Shown one piece after another: positions 24,377 through 33,025 of a DNA stretch of 64,000 bases. The notes under the pieces were generated by a model. The model did not search any database and was not told where the DNA came from. It worked only from the letters and a program-made list of their open reading frames with translations. The stretch's first letter is position 1. Every line of letters starts with the position of its first letter. The stretch comes from Mycolicibacterium rhodesiae JS60 (GTDB taxonomy: Bacteria > Actinomycetota > Actinomycetes > Mycobacteriales > Mycobacteriaceae). The stretch spans positions 211,507 through 275,506 of the forward strand of contig AGIQ01000006.1 of the NCBI GenBank assembly GCA_000230935.2, read 5' to 3'. The position numbers and the translations under genes were made by a program.

Positions 24377-26755
24377 TCATTCGATGCCTGCGGCGATGCG
24401 GTCTTGGCGTGTCGTGCGCGTTGCCGGTGGCGGCTGAGGCGTTTCGAATGGTGAGGGCGGCGCTGCTTGCGGCTCCGTCGGACTTGCCGGTGGCGCTGCG
24501 GGCGGTCCGGGCTGGCCGGGCGCCGGCCCGGACAATGGCACGCTGTCGGGTGGTGGATCGGCGGGTACCGGTGGCGCCGCGGGCGGCGGCGGGGGGTCGT
24601 GCGGGGCCGGGGGGCCGTCGTGCGGCGCTGGGCCGGGGTCGTGTGGTGCGGGCGGTCCGCTGGGGGGTGATGGTGGTGGTGTCGGATCGGTCAGCGGCGG
24701 TGGGGTGTTCGGTGCGGACAGTGTCGGATCCGTTGCGGTGGGCCGGAAGACGCCTTCGAATCCCTTGCCGTCCTTGAGGACGTCGGCGATTGTGTGTGTC
24801 ACTCCCGGATGTGTGGGATCGGCGACCAGTCCCGGCGCGACGGCGACCATCGTCTTGTCGTGGAACTTGAGCACGTCGCCGGGCTGCATGTCGGAGGGGT
24901 CGATCTTCGCGCCCATGTTCTTGCCATCGGATGGCAACTGAACGCCGGTGTCGCTGTAGGCCTTTTGTGCCGGATCTCCGCCGGGTGCGGCTTCGTCGAG
25001 CGCGGCCTGCGCGGCCTGGGCGGCCTGCTGGTTGGGCGCTTCGACGATCTTGCCGTCTGGCAGCGTTACCGTCGGCTTCGTCGCTGCGTTGGCGGCCGGT
25101 GCCGCGTTCGGCTGTCCCGGTTGGGCGCCGGCCGGAGGCGTCGCCCCGACGGGGGCAGCTACGGCTGCCCCCGGTTCACCACCTTGTGCCGGCGGGGTGC
25201 CACCTGGAGTTCCCGGGGGTGGGGTGCTGGGGTTGAGCGGGGTGATGGCCGGCTTCTTGTCGTCGTTGGCGGAGTCGGTTTGGTCGGCCATCTTGGTCAT
25301 CGGCTTGATGGCGTCGGCGAGCGGGCTCAGCGGACTACCGCCGCCGCCACCGCCCATGGGGTTGCCGCCGCCGAGGCCTCCGAGCGGATTCATGCCGCCC
25401 AGCGCGCCCAGCGGGTTCATGCCGCCCGGCATACCGCCCAGGGGGGCGCCCAGGCCGTTGAGGAGGTCGTCGAGCTTCTTGTCCTCGGGGGTTGATCCCG
25501 GGGGCGAGGCCATGGGATCGGCGGGTGGGAGGCTTCCGGTGCCGGGCAGGGGTTCGGCCGCCGCGGGCGGCGTCATCGGGCTCTGCGGACCGCCGGTCGG
25601 GTTCTGCGGTACCGGTTGCTGGGTGCCGGCGGCCTTCTGCACCTCTTGCTTGACGCTGTCCAGAAGGGTGGATTCTGCTTGCAGCAGGCCGTCCCAGTCG
25701 CCGTCCTCGAGCGTGGCGGCGGTCGAGTTGAATGTGCTTACGGCGTTGTTGATGGCGTCGCGGCCGGCCTTTGTGACGTTGGCCGAGTGTTGCACCGCTT
25801 GCTTGTATGCCTGTGCGGTGGAGTTGAATTCGCCTTCGATGCGGGTGAAGTCCTTCTTCACCTTGTCGTAGGCATCGATGCCCGAGTTCTTGCCGGTGTC
25901 GGTGCTGAAGGGGAATTCTGGTAGGTCGCTTTCGGCCGGAGTGCCCTTGCCGAACAGTTCGTAGAGTCGTACGACGACACCGGTCATCTGGTTGGGGACG
26001 TCGGGGTCGACGTCAGTCGCCCAGGACGGGTACTTCGGCGCGGTCATGCCGTCGGGCACGACGACCTGGGAGCTCTGCAGCGGTGCCTTGGTGCCCGGCG
26101 CTGGTGGCTGGCCCGTCGGAGGCTGGCCCGGCTGCGGGAACGGCGTACCCGCGAAGTACTTGTCCTTGCTGATCGGGTTGTGGTTCTTGTCGAAGTACTT
26201 GTGCTGCCCGGTGGCGGGATCGATCTCGTAGTAGTCGCCGTTGGTGTTCAACGGGGTGGCCACGCCGTCTTTTGTCTCGTGCCATCCGGGGCTGGCTGGG
26301 AAGTTGGCCGGCTGAGGATTCAGTGGGCCGACCTGATTGCCGCGTGCGTCGATCGGTGCGTACGCACCGTCGGGCGTTTTGCGGTAGCCCGCCGGAGGGA
26401 ATGGCTGTCCGGTCGGTTTGAAATTCTGGTCGGCCTTGGTGAACGTGCCGTCGCCGTTGTTGATCCAGTTCCGCTTGGACGCGCTGTCGTGGTAGACCAG
26501 TGTTCCGTCCGAGGGCAGTCGGGTGCCGTCACCGAATTGCAAGTACCGCTCGGCGCCGGTGTCATCGGTGTTGTAGCGAATGTTGGGGTCACCGTAGGCG
26601 TTTCGGGCGTCGTTGAGGTTGTTGTGCCAGTAGGCCGCGTCTTCCTTGTCGATGACGAAGTCTTGTCCCGGGGCTTCCCAGCCTCCGTTCCAGCTGGAGA
26701 TGACATGGTCGGTTTCGTCCCACGTTGTCAGTCCACCGAACTTGTTGTCAGTCAT
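24377..26755 (-). CDS. Very large DUF4226-like secreted-type protein, 792 aa
   Basis: ATG 26755 has AGGAGG upstream. The N-terminal 210 residues start MTDNKFGGLTTWDETDHVIS and are Trp/Asn/Tyr-rich, with repeated phrases such as GDGT and PTGQPFPPAGY, suggesting an extended extracellular module. Residues about 255-365 form a helical bundle resembling DUF4226 (TKAGRDAINNAVSTFNSTAA). A Gly/Met/Asn-Pro-rich segment (GGMNPLGALGG type) and a Pro-rich tail of about 110 residues flank a small domain containing PGDVLKFHDKTMVAVAPGLV. No signal peptide, so export would be by T7SS or T4SS. Confidence 0.75.
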   Translation of the reverse strand: MTDNKFGGLTTWDETDHVISSWNGGWEAPGQDFVIDKEDAAYWHNNLNDARNAYGDPNIRYNTDDTGAERYLQFGDGTRLPSDGTLVYHDSASKRNWINNGDGTFTKADQNFKPTGQPFPPAGYRKTPDGAYAPIDARGNQVGPLNPQPANFPASPGWHETKDGVATPLNTNGDYYEIDPATGQHKYFDKNHNPISKDKYFAGTPFPQPGQPPTGQPPAPGTKAPLQSSQVVVPDGMTAPKYPSWATDVDPDVPNQMTGVVVRLYELFGKGTPAESDLPEFPFSTDTGKNSGIDAYDKVKKDFTRIEGEFNSTAQAYKQAVQHSANVTKAGRDAINNAVSTFNSTAATLEDGDWDGLLQAESTLLDSVKQEVQKAAGTQQPVPQNPTGGPQSPMTPPAAAEPLPGTGSLPPADPMASPPGSTPEDKKLDDLLNGLGAPLGGMPGGMNPLGALGGMNPLGGLGGGNPMGGGGGGSPLSPLADAIKPMTKMADQTDSANDDKKPAITPLNPSTPPPGTPGGTPPAQGGEPGAAVAAPVGATPPAGAQPGQPNAAPAANAATKPTVTLPDGKIVEAPNQQAAQAAQAALDEAAPGGDPAQKAYSDTGVQLPSDGKNMGAKIDPSDMQPGDVLKFHDKTMVAVAPGLVADPTHPGVTHTIADVLKDGKGFEGVFRPTATDPTLSAPNTPPPLTDPTPPPSPPSGPPAPHDPGPAPHDGPPAPHDPPPPPAAPPVPADPPPDSVPLSGPAPGQPGPPAAPPASPTEPQAAPPSPFETPQPPPATRTTRQDRIAAGIE

Positions 26756-26817
26756 GGGATCTCATACCTCCTGGTGTGGTGGAGCGGTAGTCGTGGGAGC
26801 TGTTGGGTGCGTGCGGT

Positions 26818-27924
26818 TTACAGGGCATAGGTTTCACCGCCGGTGGGGTACCCGCCGCCGTCGGTGGCGAGGTGGACGTGGTCCATGTGGTTCGCAGTGG
26901 GTGAGCCGCGGCCGTCCATATGGCGCGGGGACCCGCCTTGCGTGTACATCGTTTGGCGCCAGATCGCGTGGTTGAGCCCGAATTGCTTGGCGTGGGCCAT
27001 CACGAACTGCAGGACGCGGTCGCCGAGTGCGATGCCGTCGCGGCTTGTCGGGTTGGGAATCATGACGTCGATCGCCAGGCCGTTGGGGTGCCATTTCAGT
27101 GCGTCGGGACGCACTCCGCCGATGTCTCTGATTTCGGGGAAGGCGGCGCTGATGGCGCGGGCGGCGAGGATGGTTTGGCGTTGTAGCCCCTTCTCCGAGC
27201 CCACCCCCGGTGGCAGTGCTCCCTGCGGGGTCCGGTCCCCGGCGCCGCCCCGGGCCGTGGCCGAAACGAGTTGTGCTGGAGTGGATCCCAAGCTGGACAG
27301 GGCGCTGGCGGGTCCTGAGGCGAGTCCGGACATGGCGGAGAGCGGGTTTCCGCCGCCGCCGCCACTTCCGCCGCTGCCGCTACCGCCGCCCATGCCGCCG
27401 CCGGGCATGCCTGCCCCGCCTGCCATGCCTGAGGCGGCCTTGGCTTGTTGGTAGTACTTCTGGGCGAGCGCGTCGACGATGGTGCGGCGCAGATCGGCGG
27501 GCGGCATCTGGGTGCGCACCGCCTGCGAGCCGTTGGCCAGGGCGTCGGCCTTGTTCTGCAGTGAGGCCACAGCTCCCATGGGCGTGTTCTCCACCGGTTT
27601 GAGTGCATCGTCGCGGTTCTCGTACTGGCTGGTGGTGTCGTCGATGGCTTGGCGTCCCGCGGTGACGTTGGCACCCGACTCGTCGACGACCGGGACGAGG
27701 GAGGGGTCGATCTTGGCCAGTTCTGCGCTGATCTGGGCTTGGCTCTTGCGGGATTGGATGAACCGCTCGATGACGTCGCCTAGCCCGTTTGGCAGCGCGT
27801 CGAGGCGCCGGCCGACGTCGTCGGGGATGGTGGAGGGCAGCGGAGCGGTCACCGGTGTGCCCTCTCCGAGGAGGCCTCGGAGTTGGTCGAGAATCGCAGT
27901 GATCTCGTCACGGGTGTTGCCCAT
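26818..27924 (-). CDS. DUF4226-like protein with M15-type peptidoglycan peptidase domain
   Basis: 368 aa. Residues 1-165 are a helical DUF4226-like domain ending with the NTPMG motif that also appears in the transglycosylase gene. A Gly/Ser/Pro linker follows. Residues about 245-368 resemble a D-alanyl-D-alanine carboxypeptidase-like fold: ALKWHPNGLAIDVMIPNP supplies His and Asp ligands and DHVHLAT the final His. This should trim cell-wall peptides and help open the wall for the transfer channel. ATG 27924 directly follows the stop of the 75-aa gene. Confidence 0.82.
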   Translation of the reverse strand: MGNTRDEITAILDQLRGLLGEGTPVTAPLPSTIPDDVGRRLDALPNGLGDVIERFIQSRKSQAQISAELAKIDPSLVPVVDESGANVTAGRQAIDDTTSQYENRDDALKPVENTPMGAVASLQNKADALANGSQAVRTQMPPADLRRTIVDALAQKYYQQAKAASGMAGGAGMPGGGMGGGSGSGGSGGGGGNPLSAMSGLASGPASALSSLGSTPAQLVSATARGGAGDRTPQGALPPGVGSEKGLQRQTILAARAISAAFPEIRDIGGVRPDALKWHPNGLAIDVMIPNPTSRDGIALGDRVLQFVMAHAKQFGLNHAIWRQTMYTQGGSPRHMDGRGSPTANHMDHVHLATDGGGYPTGGETYAL

Positions 27925-28152
27925 CTACGTTTCGCGGGGCGCGCCGTCGCCCGTTGCCGCCGCTGGGGCGTTTTCGCTGGTGGTCTGTCGGTGAGTGCCG
28001 TGGGCTTGGCGTGCGGGGTCGGCCATGGCGCCGGGCAGATCCAGTGGCTGCAGCGTGACGCCGGCGGGCGGGTCGAATGGGTGCAGCGTGGAGCGTCGCG
28101 GGTCGAGTAGTTCGTCGGCCTTCGTGGTGAAGTCGTCGTTCTTCCTGGCCAC
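27925..28152 (-). CDS. Small hypothetical protein, 75 aa
   Basis: GTG 28152 has GGAAGGAG upstream. The sequence (ARKNDDFTTKADELLDPRRS, FDPPAGVTLQPLDLPGAMAD) looks disordered and Pro-rich. Directly abuts the start of the DUF4226-like peptidase gene, so probably cotranslated. No family recognised. Confidence 0.65.
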   Translation of the reverse strand: MARKNDDFTTKADELLDPRRSTLHPFDPPAGVTLQPLDLPGAMADPARQAHGTHRQTTSENAPAAATGDGAPRET

Positions 28153-28258
28153 GTGCGATCGTCTCCTTCCTGGCGGTGATGTTTCCATTATTGGGGATGT
28201 TGGGCAATTTTCTGCACGTCAAAGCCGCCCAATGTGGTGTTTCGATTCGCCGAAGCCA

Positions 28259-30622
28259 TCAGACGGCCGCGAGGTGGGATTCGGCGAGGTCGCGGACGTC
28301 GACGATGGCGTCGCTGGGGACCTCGGTGGTCTCGCGTTCACCGTCGTAGACGTTGCGCAGGACCAGGGTTGTGGTGCCCGGCTCGTCGCCTGGTGTGGGT
28401 TCTTCGTCGAGGATCCACCAGTCGCCGGTGTCGGGGTGGCAGAGATAGTCACCGACTTCCAGGTCGGGCACCTCGACGCTGCGGGTCTGGGCGCTGTCGC
28501 CGTCGTAGGTCGACACCAGGTCTTGCGGTGTCGTGGGCGTCTCCCGGGGACCACCGGGCGCGTTCCCGAAGATCGATTCGACGCCGCGGTCCTCGAAGTC
28601 GAGCCACCCGGGAGGTGCGTAGCCGGGCGCGTGGGGGTCGAACTCGGGGTAGTCGGCGGCTTTGAGCAGCGGCTGGTTCAGGTATTCGCTGAAGTCTTCG
28701 GCGCCGGTGTTGGGGTCCCACTCGGGCGGCATGACGATTCCCCGCTCGTACAGGGAGGACCGTGGGCGTAGTTCCTCGACGATTTGGTGTTCGTCGTCGT
28801 CGGCCGGGTCGGCGGGATCGGGGACGTAGAAGGCCTGGACTTCGGTGGGCCAACCGACGTGGTTGAGGGCGGTGCCGCGGCCGCGGACCCCGATCGGCAC
28901 GGTGCGCCCGGCGTGCGCGTCGTTGTGGATCATCATCGCCGCCTGGGTGGACAACTTGCCCAGCGAGAGGCGCTGGGTGAAGTTGTCCTTGGCCTCGCCC
29001 TTGAGGAAGTCAGCGTCGGCGCGCTGCAGGGCGGCGACACAATGGAATCGGCAGGTGCGGCCCAGTCGCAGCAACGAGGAGAACTCCCGCAGAGTGGGGC
29101 AGTCGCGGGCGCCCTTCTTCTCTCTGTGGCTGGCGTAGAAGGTCTTGATCGCCTCTTGGAACTCGGTGTACTCGTCGAAGACGATCATGAACGGCTCTTT
29201 GCTGGCCAGCGCTCTGCGGTCCCGCTTGTAGAGGTTGTAGCGGGCCTGCATCTCCTTATAAAGGGTGTGCACCAATGCGATTGCCTCATGCGGTTCGGTG
29301 AGCACCGCGACGACATTGGGGTAGGTGCGGTAGCTGGTGAACTCACCGCCCTTGAAGTCGATGATGAATATTCGCACCCCGAGCCGGGCGGCCTGCACGA
29401 TCGCGTTGTGGATGGTGGCGGTCTTGCCGGTACCGGTCGGTCCCATCAGCAGCAGGTGCGGATTGATCTTGAGGGTCCACTCGATCAGAGTGCCCTCCTC
29501 GTCGACAGCCAACGGGATGGCGGCGCGGTCGTAGGCCGCGCAGGCTTCCTCGACGGTGGTGACGGGTGGGTTGATCGGCGGGTAGACGCGGGTGGGCAGC
29601 TCGGGGCGGATCTCGAAGACCGCGGTGCCGGCCAGGTGGTCGGATTTGGCGGCTCGCCACCGGCCGGGAAGCAGGTCGCTGATCTTGCGTGCGATCGCCC
29701 GGAGCCGATCGGTGCCGGACAGTTTGGCGCCGATCTGGTGGTTCACGGTGAAGCCGACGATGTCGCCGCTTTCGCTGTACTGCAGGTCGGCGATGGTGGC
29801 GCCGGCGGAGAACAGGTCGGTGCTGGTGATCTGTTCGCGGAGTCCCCGCACGGTGGGCGATTCGGTGTTGATGCTGGCCAAGCTGGCGGTGATGAGTTGG
29901 TCGGTGGTGGCGTAGGACAGCGTGTAGTGCGATCCGACGGCGTCGTCGAGGCGGCGGCTGAGTTCGGGCTTGAGTTCTTCGCGGCGGCCGCGGTAGGCCA
30001 GCACGATGGTGCGGGGCTTCTCGGGCTGGTCGTCGGTCTCTTCGTCCCACTCGGTGATCGCCACGATGCGGCGGCGGGGCAGTTCGTCGAAGCCGAGATA
30101 CGGGTAGAGCGCCCACTCGATTTCGTTGAGGTCGCGGGCCCGGTCGCGTCGTTCGGTGAGCTTCTCGACGAGCAGGTCGCCGAGTGCGTAGGCGGCGATG
30201 ATGCCGATGGCGGCGGCGAGCAGGTCGGGGATGAAGGGAATCAGGCCGAGGATCAGGGCGCCGGCGGTGATGGTGGTGGCGGCGATGACGGGGGCGGCAA
30301 CCGGTGGCACCGGGCGGCGGTCGTCGGGGTCGTGCTGGACGGGGGCGGCGATGCGGATGCCGATCATGACTGCGGCGGTGATGCCGATGGCGATCGCGGC
30401 GAGGGCGGCAACAGTCAAGACGGTGGGTCCGGCACCGGGTGGGTTGGCGCCGGGGACGCCGAACAGGGGGTTGCTGGTGGTGAAGTAGCCGTGGTGCAGC
30501 AGCCATGCGGTGGCCGGCGCCGCGGATGTGAACCAGAGGGCGGCTCCGACGACAGGGACGGCGGCAACGGCGACCAGTCCCGGGTTTTGTTGTTGCGCCG
30601 CAACGGTTCCCGCCCTAGCCAT
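28259..30622 (-). CDS. FtsK/TraD-type coupling ATPase
   Basis: 787 aa. ATG 30622 overlaps the upstream stop by 8 nt. Four hydrophobic segments within residues about 16-150 anchor it in the membrane. The motor has Walker A GPTGTGKT at 394-401, Walker B FMIVFDEYTEF around 475-485 and a sensor-like ALQRADADF. This is the DNA-pumping or coupling ATPase expected to deliver DNA or protein substrates to the T4SS channel; it is also related to EccC-type FtsK motors of ESX systems. The C-terminal 150 residues are an acidic extension of unknown fold (YLCHPDTGDWWILDEEP). Confidence 0.88.
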   Translation of the reverse strand: MARAGTVAAQQQNPGLVAVAAVPVVGAALWFTSAAPATAWLLHHGYFTTSNPLFGVPGANPPGAGPTVLTVAALAAIAIGITAAVMIGIRIAAPVQHDPDDRRPVPPVAAPVIAATTITAGALILGLIPFIPDLLAAAIGIIAAYALGDLLVEKLTERRDRARDLNEIEWALYPYLGFDELPRRRIVAITEWDEETDDQPEKPRTIVLAYRGRREELKPELSRRLDDAVGSHYTLSYATTDQLITASLASINTESPTVRGLREQITSTDLFSAGATIADLQYSESGDIVGFTVNHQIGAKLSGTDRLRAIARKISDLLPGRWRAAKSDHLAGTAVFEIRPELPTRVYPPINPPVTTVEEACAAYDRAAIPLAVDEEGTLIEWTLKINPHLLLMGPTGTGKTATIHNAIVQAARLGVRIFIIDFKGGEFTSYRTYPNVVAVLTEPHEAIALVHTLYKEMQARYNLYKRDRRALASKEPFMIVFDEYTEFQEAIKTFYASHREKKGARDCPTLREFSSLLRLGRTCRFHCVAALQRADADFLKGEAKDNFTQRLSLGKLSTQAAMMIHNDAHAGRTVPIGVRGRGTALNHVGWPTEVQAFYVPDPADPADDDEHQIVEELRPRSSLYERGIVMPPEWDPNTGAEDFSEYLNQPLLKAADYPEFDPHAPGYAPPGWLDFEDRGVESIFGNAPGGPRETPTTPQDLVSTYDGDSAQTRSVEVPDLEVGDYLCHPDTGDWWILDEEPTPGDEPGTTTLVLRNVYDGERETTEVPSDAIVDVRDLAESHLAAV

Positions 30623-32063
30623 GACCAGTGCCTGACATTTCGCGGTACATCTGAGTAACCGTGGGAAGCTGACTCTGGATCTCACTGAGGTAGGCGTGGC
30701 GGCCGCCGGCGTAGGCGGCGTCGGCGGACCCCATGCCGGGGGCTTGCTGTAGCCAGAAGATCGTCTTCCAGATGTCGGGGGCGGTGCGCCCGCCCTTGGC
30801 GTCGAGGCGGTCGAAGAATGCGGAGATATTCAGGTTCGGATCGCGGCGCCCCGCGTAGCTCGTGTCCTGCTGAAAGGGGCCGTACCACTGGCCGCTGGGG
30901 TCCTGGGCGTTGACACGTCCCTTGCTTTCCTGCCACATCGTCGATGCAATGGCCAGCGCCTTTTCCAGGGGGTAGCCGCGGCGTTTGGCTTCGGCGAGGA
31001 CCGCGGCGAACACTTCGCGCGGCGATGAGTTGGCGGTGAGCCGGCCGGTGGGCCCGAAGTTTCCGGCGAGCTCGGCGCCTTGGCCGCCGGCGTTGAGGTC
31101 CTTGAGGTAGTCCAGGGACATCTCCTTGACGCCCTGGGCGTTGAGGCCGTCCTTGCCGACGGCTTCGAGCAGCACGCCACTAGCCTGTTGCAGCGCTTGG
31201 GTGATGGTGGACAGCACCCCCATCTGGCCCATGGGCGTATTGGCGATCGGCCCCATGGCCTGCAGTGACGATCGGACTTGGGAGATGATCTGCTGGATCT
31301 TGTCGCGGCCCATCGTGGTGTTGGAGGCTGAACTCTCCAGCGTGGTGCGCAGCTTCTTCTCGAGGTTGTCCAGGGCGTGCGCTTGCCGGGCCTGGCCGTC
31401 GACTTCGGACTGGTAGGCGTCGGCGACGCCGCCGGTCATTCCGGTACTGGCGTCGGTGGAGTCGAGCCGGTCGAGCACACCGGGAGGGAGCCCGGAGGAC
31501 GACGGCATCGCAGGGTTGCCTTGCCCGAACTGGTTGAGGATCTGCCCGAAGGGAGCCAGCAGGCCGGAGCCAAGACCCATCAGCGCGGTGGGCAGGCCCA
31601 GTCCGGCTTGCAGCATGGGGCCGGCCATGTCGGTGGCCAGCTTGGCGGCCTCCCCCGGGTTGATCGGCGGCTTGGCCGCCTGATCGGATGCGCCGCCATC
31701 AGCGGGTGAGGACGCGTCTTCTGAGCCGCCGTGGTCGTGACCGTCGTCGGCTCCGCCGGCTGGGGCGCCGCCGGCCGGGGTACCGCCGGCGGGGCTGGTG
31801 GCTGCCGGTGGCGTCGGCGGGGTCGGTGAGGAAGGGGTGGCCGCCGCGGGAGTTGCGCCGTTGGGGGACATGGCATTTCCGCTGGTGGGCTGCGCGGGGG
31901 TGGTCGGTGACGGCGTGGATCCCTGCTGCTGGGCTCCGGGCGCTGTCGGCATGCGGGGGCTGATCGGCAGGATCGGCGAGGTCGTGCGCCGCGGAGCGGA
32001 GCCGGGGGTGTTCGTGCCGAAAGGGGCGGCCGGTTCGGCGTCGGTGAGTTGGTCGTCGCTCAT
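30615..32063 (-). CDS. DUF4226-like protein with lytic transglycosylase domain
   Basis: 482 aa. ATG 32063 overlaps the upstream TGA. The N-terminal 150 residues are Pro/Thr/Ala/Gly-rich. A helical DUF4226-like block with NTPMGQMGVL follows. The C-terminal 150 residues are a goose-lysozyme-like transglycosylase: ASTMWQESKGRVNAQDPSG gives the catalytic Glu, then WYGPFQQDTSYAG. Such VirB1-like enzymes locally cut peptidoglycan for T4SS assembly. No signal peptide is visible, unlike VirB1. Confidence 0.82.
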   Translation of the reverse strand: MSDDQLTDAEPAAPFGTNTPGSAPRRTTSPILPISPRMPTAPGAQQQGSTPSPTTPAQPTSGNAMSPNGATPAAATPSSPTPPTPPAATSPAGGTPAGGAPAGGADDGHDHGGSEDASSPADGGASDQAAKPPINPGEAAKLATDMAGPMLQAGLGLPTALMGLGSGLLAPFGQILNQFGQGNPAMPSSSGLPPGVLDRLDSTDASTGMTGGVADAYQSEVDGQARQAHALDNLEKKLRTTLESSASNTTMGRDKIQQIISQVRSSLQAMGPIANTPMGQMGVLSTITQALQQASGVLLEAVGKDGLNAQGVKEMSLDYLKDLNAGGQGAELAGNFGPTGRLTANSSPREVFAAVLAEAKRRGYPLEKALAIASTMWQESKGRVNAQDPSGQWYGPFQQDTSYAGRRDPNLNISAFFDRLDAKGGRTAPDIWKTIFWLQQAPGMGSADAAYAGGRHAYLSEIQSQLPTVTQMYREMSGTGHG

Positions 32064-33025
32064 GGCGTCGGCACCTCGGTGCGGGGACGTTTGACGATGA
32101 CGTTGCCAGTGGGCAGCACGGCCACGGCGATGGGCTGGTTGACGGTGGCGGCGTCGATGCCCAGCGTGGGCGTGATGGCCACCATGACGGCGGCGGGGCC
32201 GCCGGTCGGAGTGAAATCGAAGAACACGAGGTCGCCGGGACTGATGGCGGTGGCGTCGACTCGATCACCGACGGTGATCTGGTCTGCGATGGTCGGCGGC
32301 AAGGTCACCTCTCCCCCGCTGGCTTGGTAGTAGGCGTACCTGACCAAGTTAGCTGGCGAAAAGGCGTTATTCGTGGGCCCGGTCAGGGTTCCGTCGGCGT
32401 CGGTGGACAGCAGTCCGACCTGCTGGTTGGCCAGGCTGGCGGCGCGTTGGCCAGTGGTTGTCCCGGCGTCGTGCAACGGCGGGCCGATCAGCTCGCCGGT
32501 ACGCAGGGCCGATGCGCATGCCGCGGTCTTGGGGTCGGCGCTGGCCGGCACGGTCTGGGTGGCGTAGGGGTTCGCCTCTCCCGTCGTGGTCGTGGTCGTG
32601 GTCGTGGTGGCTGGTAGAGGCGCGGAGGTGGTGGTCGGCGTGGTGGTGGGCGATGTGGTGGTGGCTGGCTGTAGCGGAGTGGTCTCCCAGGTGGTGGTGG
32701 GCGTCGGGTCGACGGACACGGGGGTGGCCAGCCGCGGGATGAACGCCACCGAGGCGGTGTTGCCGACCGAGTAGCCCAGACGGGACTGGCACTGGTAGTC
32801 GAGGTTGGTGCGTTCGTCTCCCATGCGACTCAGCGCCACGATGAACCCGACGATGAGCACCAGGGCGACGATTATGACCGCCGCGATGATCGTGAGGATG
32901 ACGGGCCATCCGATCGCGCTGACGATGGCGCCGCCGACGGTGACGACGCCCTTGCGTACGCCTTGAGCGACGGCTGTTCCGGCGACGGCGCGGAGCAGCG
33001 AGCTCTTCTGCTGTTGTTCGGTCAT
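32060..33025 (-). CDS. Membrane-anchored NlpC/P60-like protein with degenerate active site
   Basis: 321 aa. One membrane helix at residues about 36-66, then an outer Thr/Pro-rich linker (about 105-165, including a run of ten Thr) and a C-terminal NlpC/P60-like domain. The family pattern is visible (NLVRYAYYQASGG, AISPGDLVFFDF), but the usual DCSG catalytic motif is replaced by FSPA and the following His by Ala (GPAAVMVAI). It is therefore likely a peptidoglycan-binding, non-hydrolytic scaffold. Coupled at both ends (ATGA overlaps) to the VirB6 and transglycosylase genes. Confidence 0.78.
   Translation of the reverse strand: MTEQQQKSSLLRAVAGTAVAQGVRKGVVTVGGAIVSAIGWPVILTIIAAVIIVALVLIVGFIVALSRMGDERTNLDYQCQSRLGYSVGNTASVAFIPRLATPVSVDPTPTTTWETTPLQPATTTSPTTTPTTTSAPLPATTTTTTTTTGEANPYATQTVPASADPKTAACASALRTGELIGPPLHDAGTTTGQRAASLANQQVGLLSTDADGTLTGPTNNAFSPANLVRYAYYQASGGEVTLPPTIADQITVGDRVDATAISPGDLVFFDFTPTGGPAAVMVAITPTLGIDAATVNQPIAVAVLPTGNVIVKRPRTEVPTP

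Noticed and set aside
28784..30658. 624-codon open frame on the plus strand opposite the FtsK-like gene
   Set aside because: Gly/Val/Asp-rich shadow of a gene with clear Walker motifs; no ribosome site or recognisable domain.
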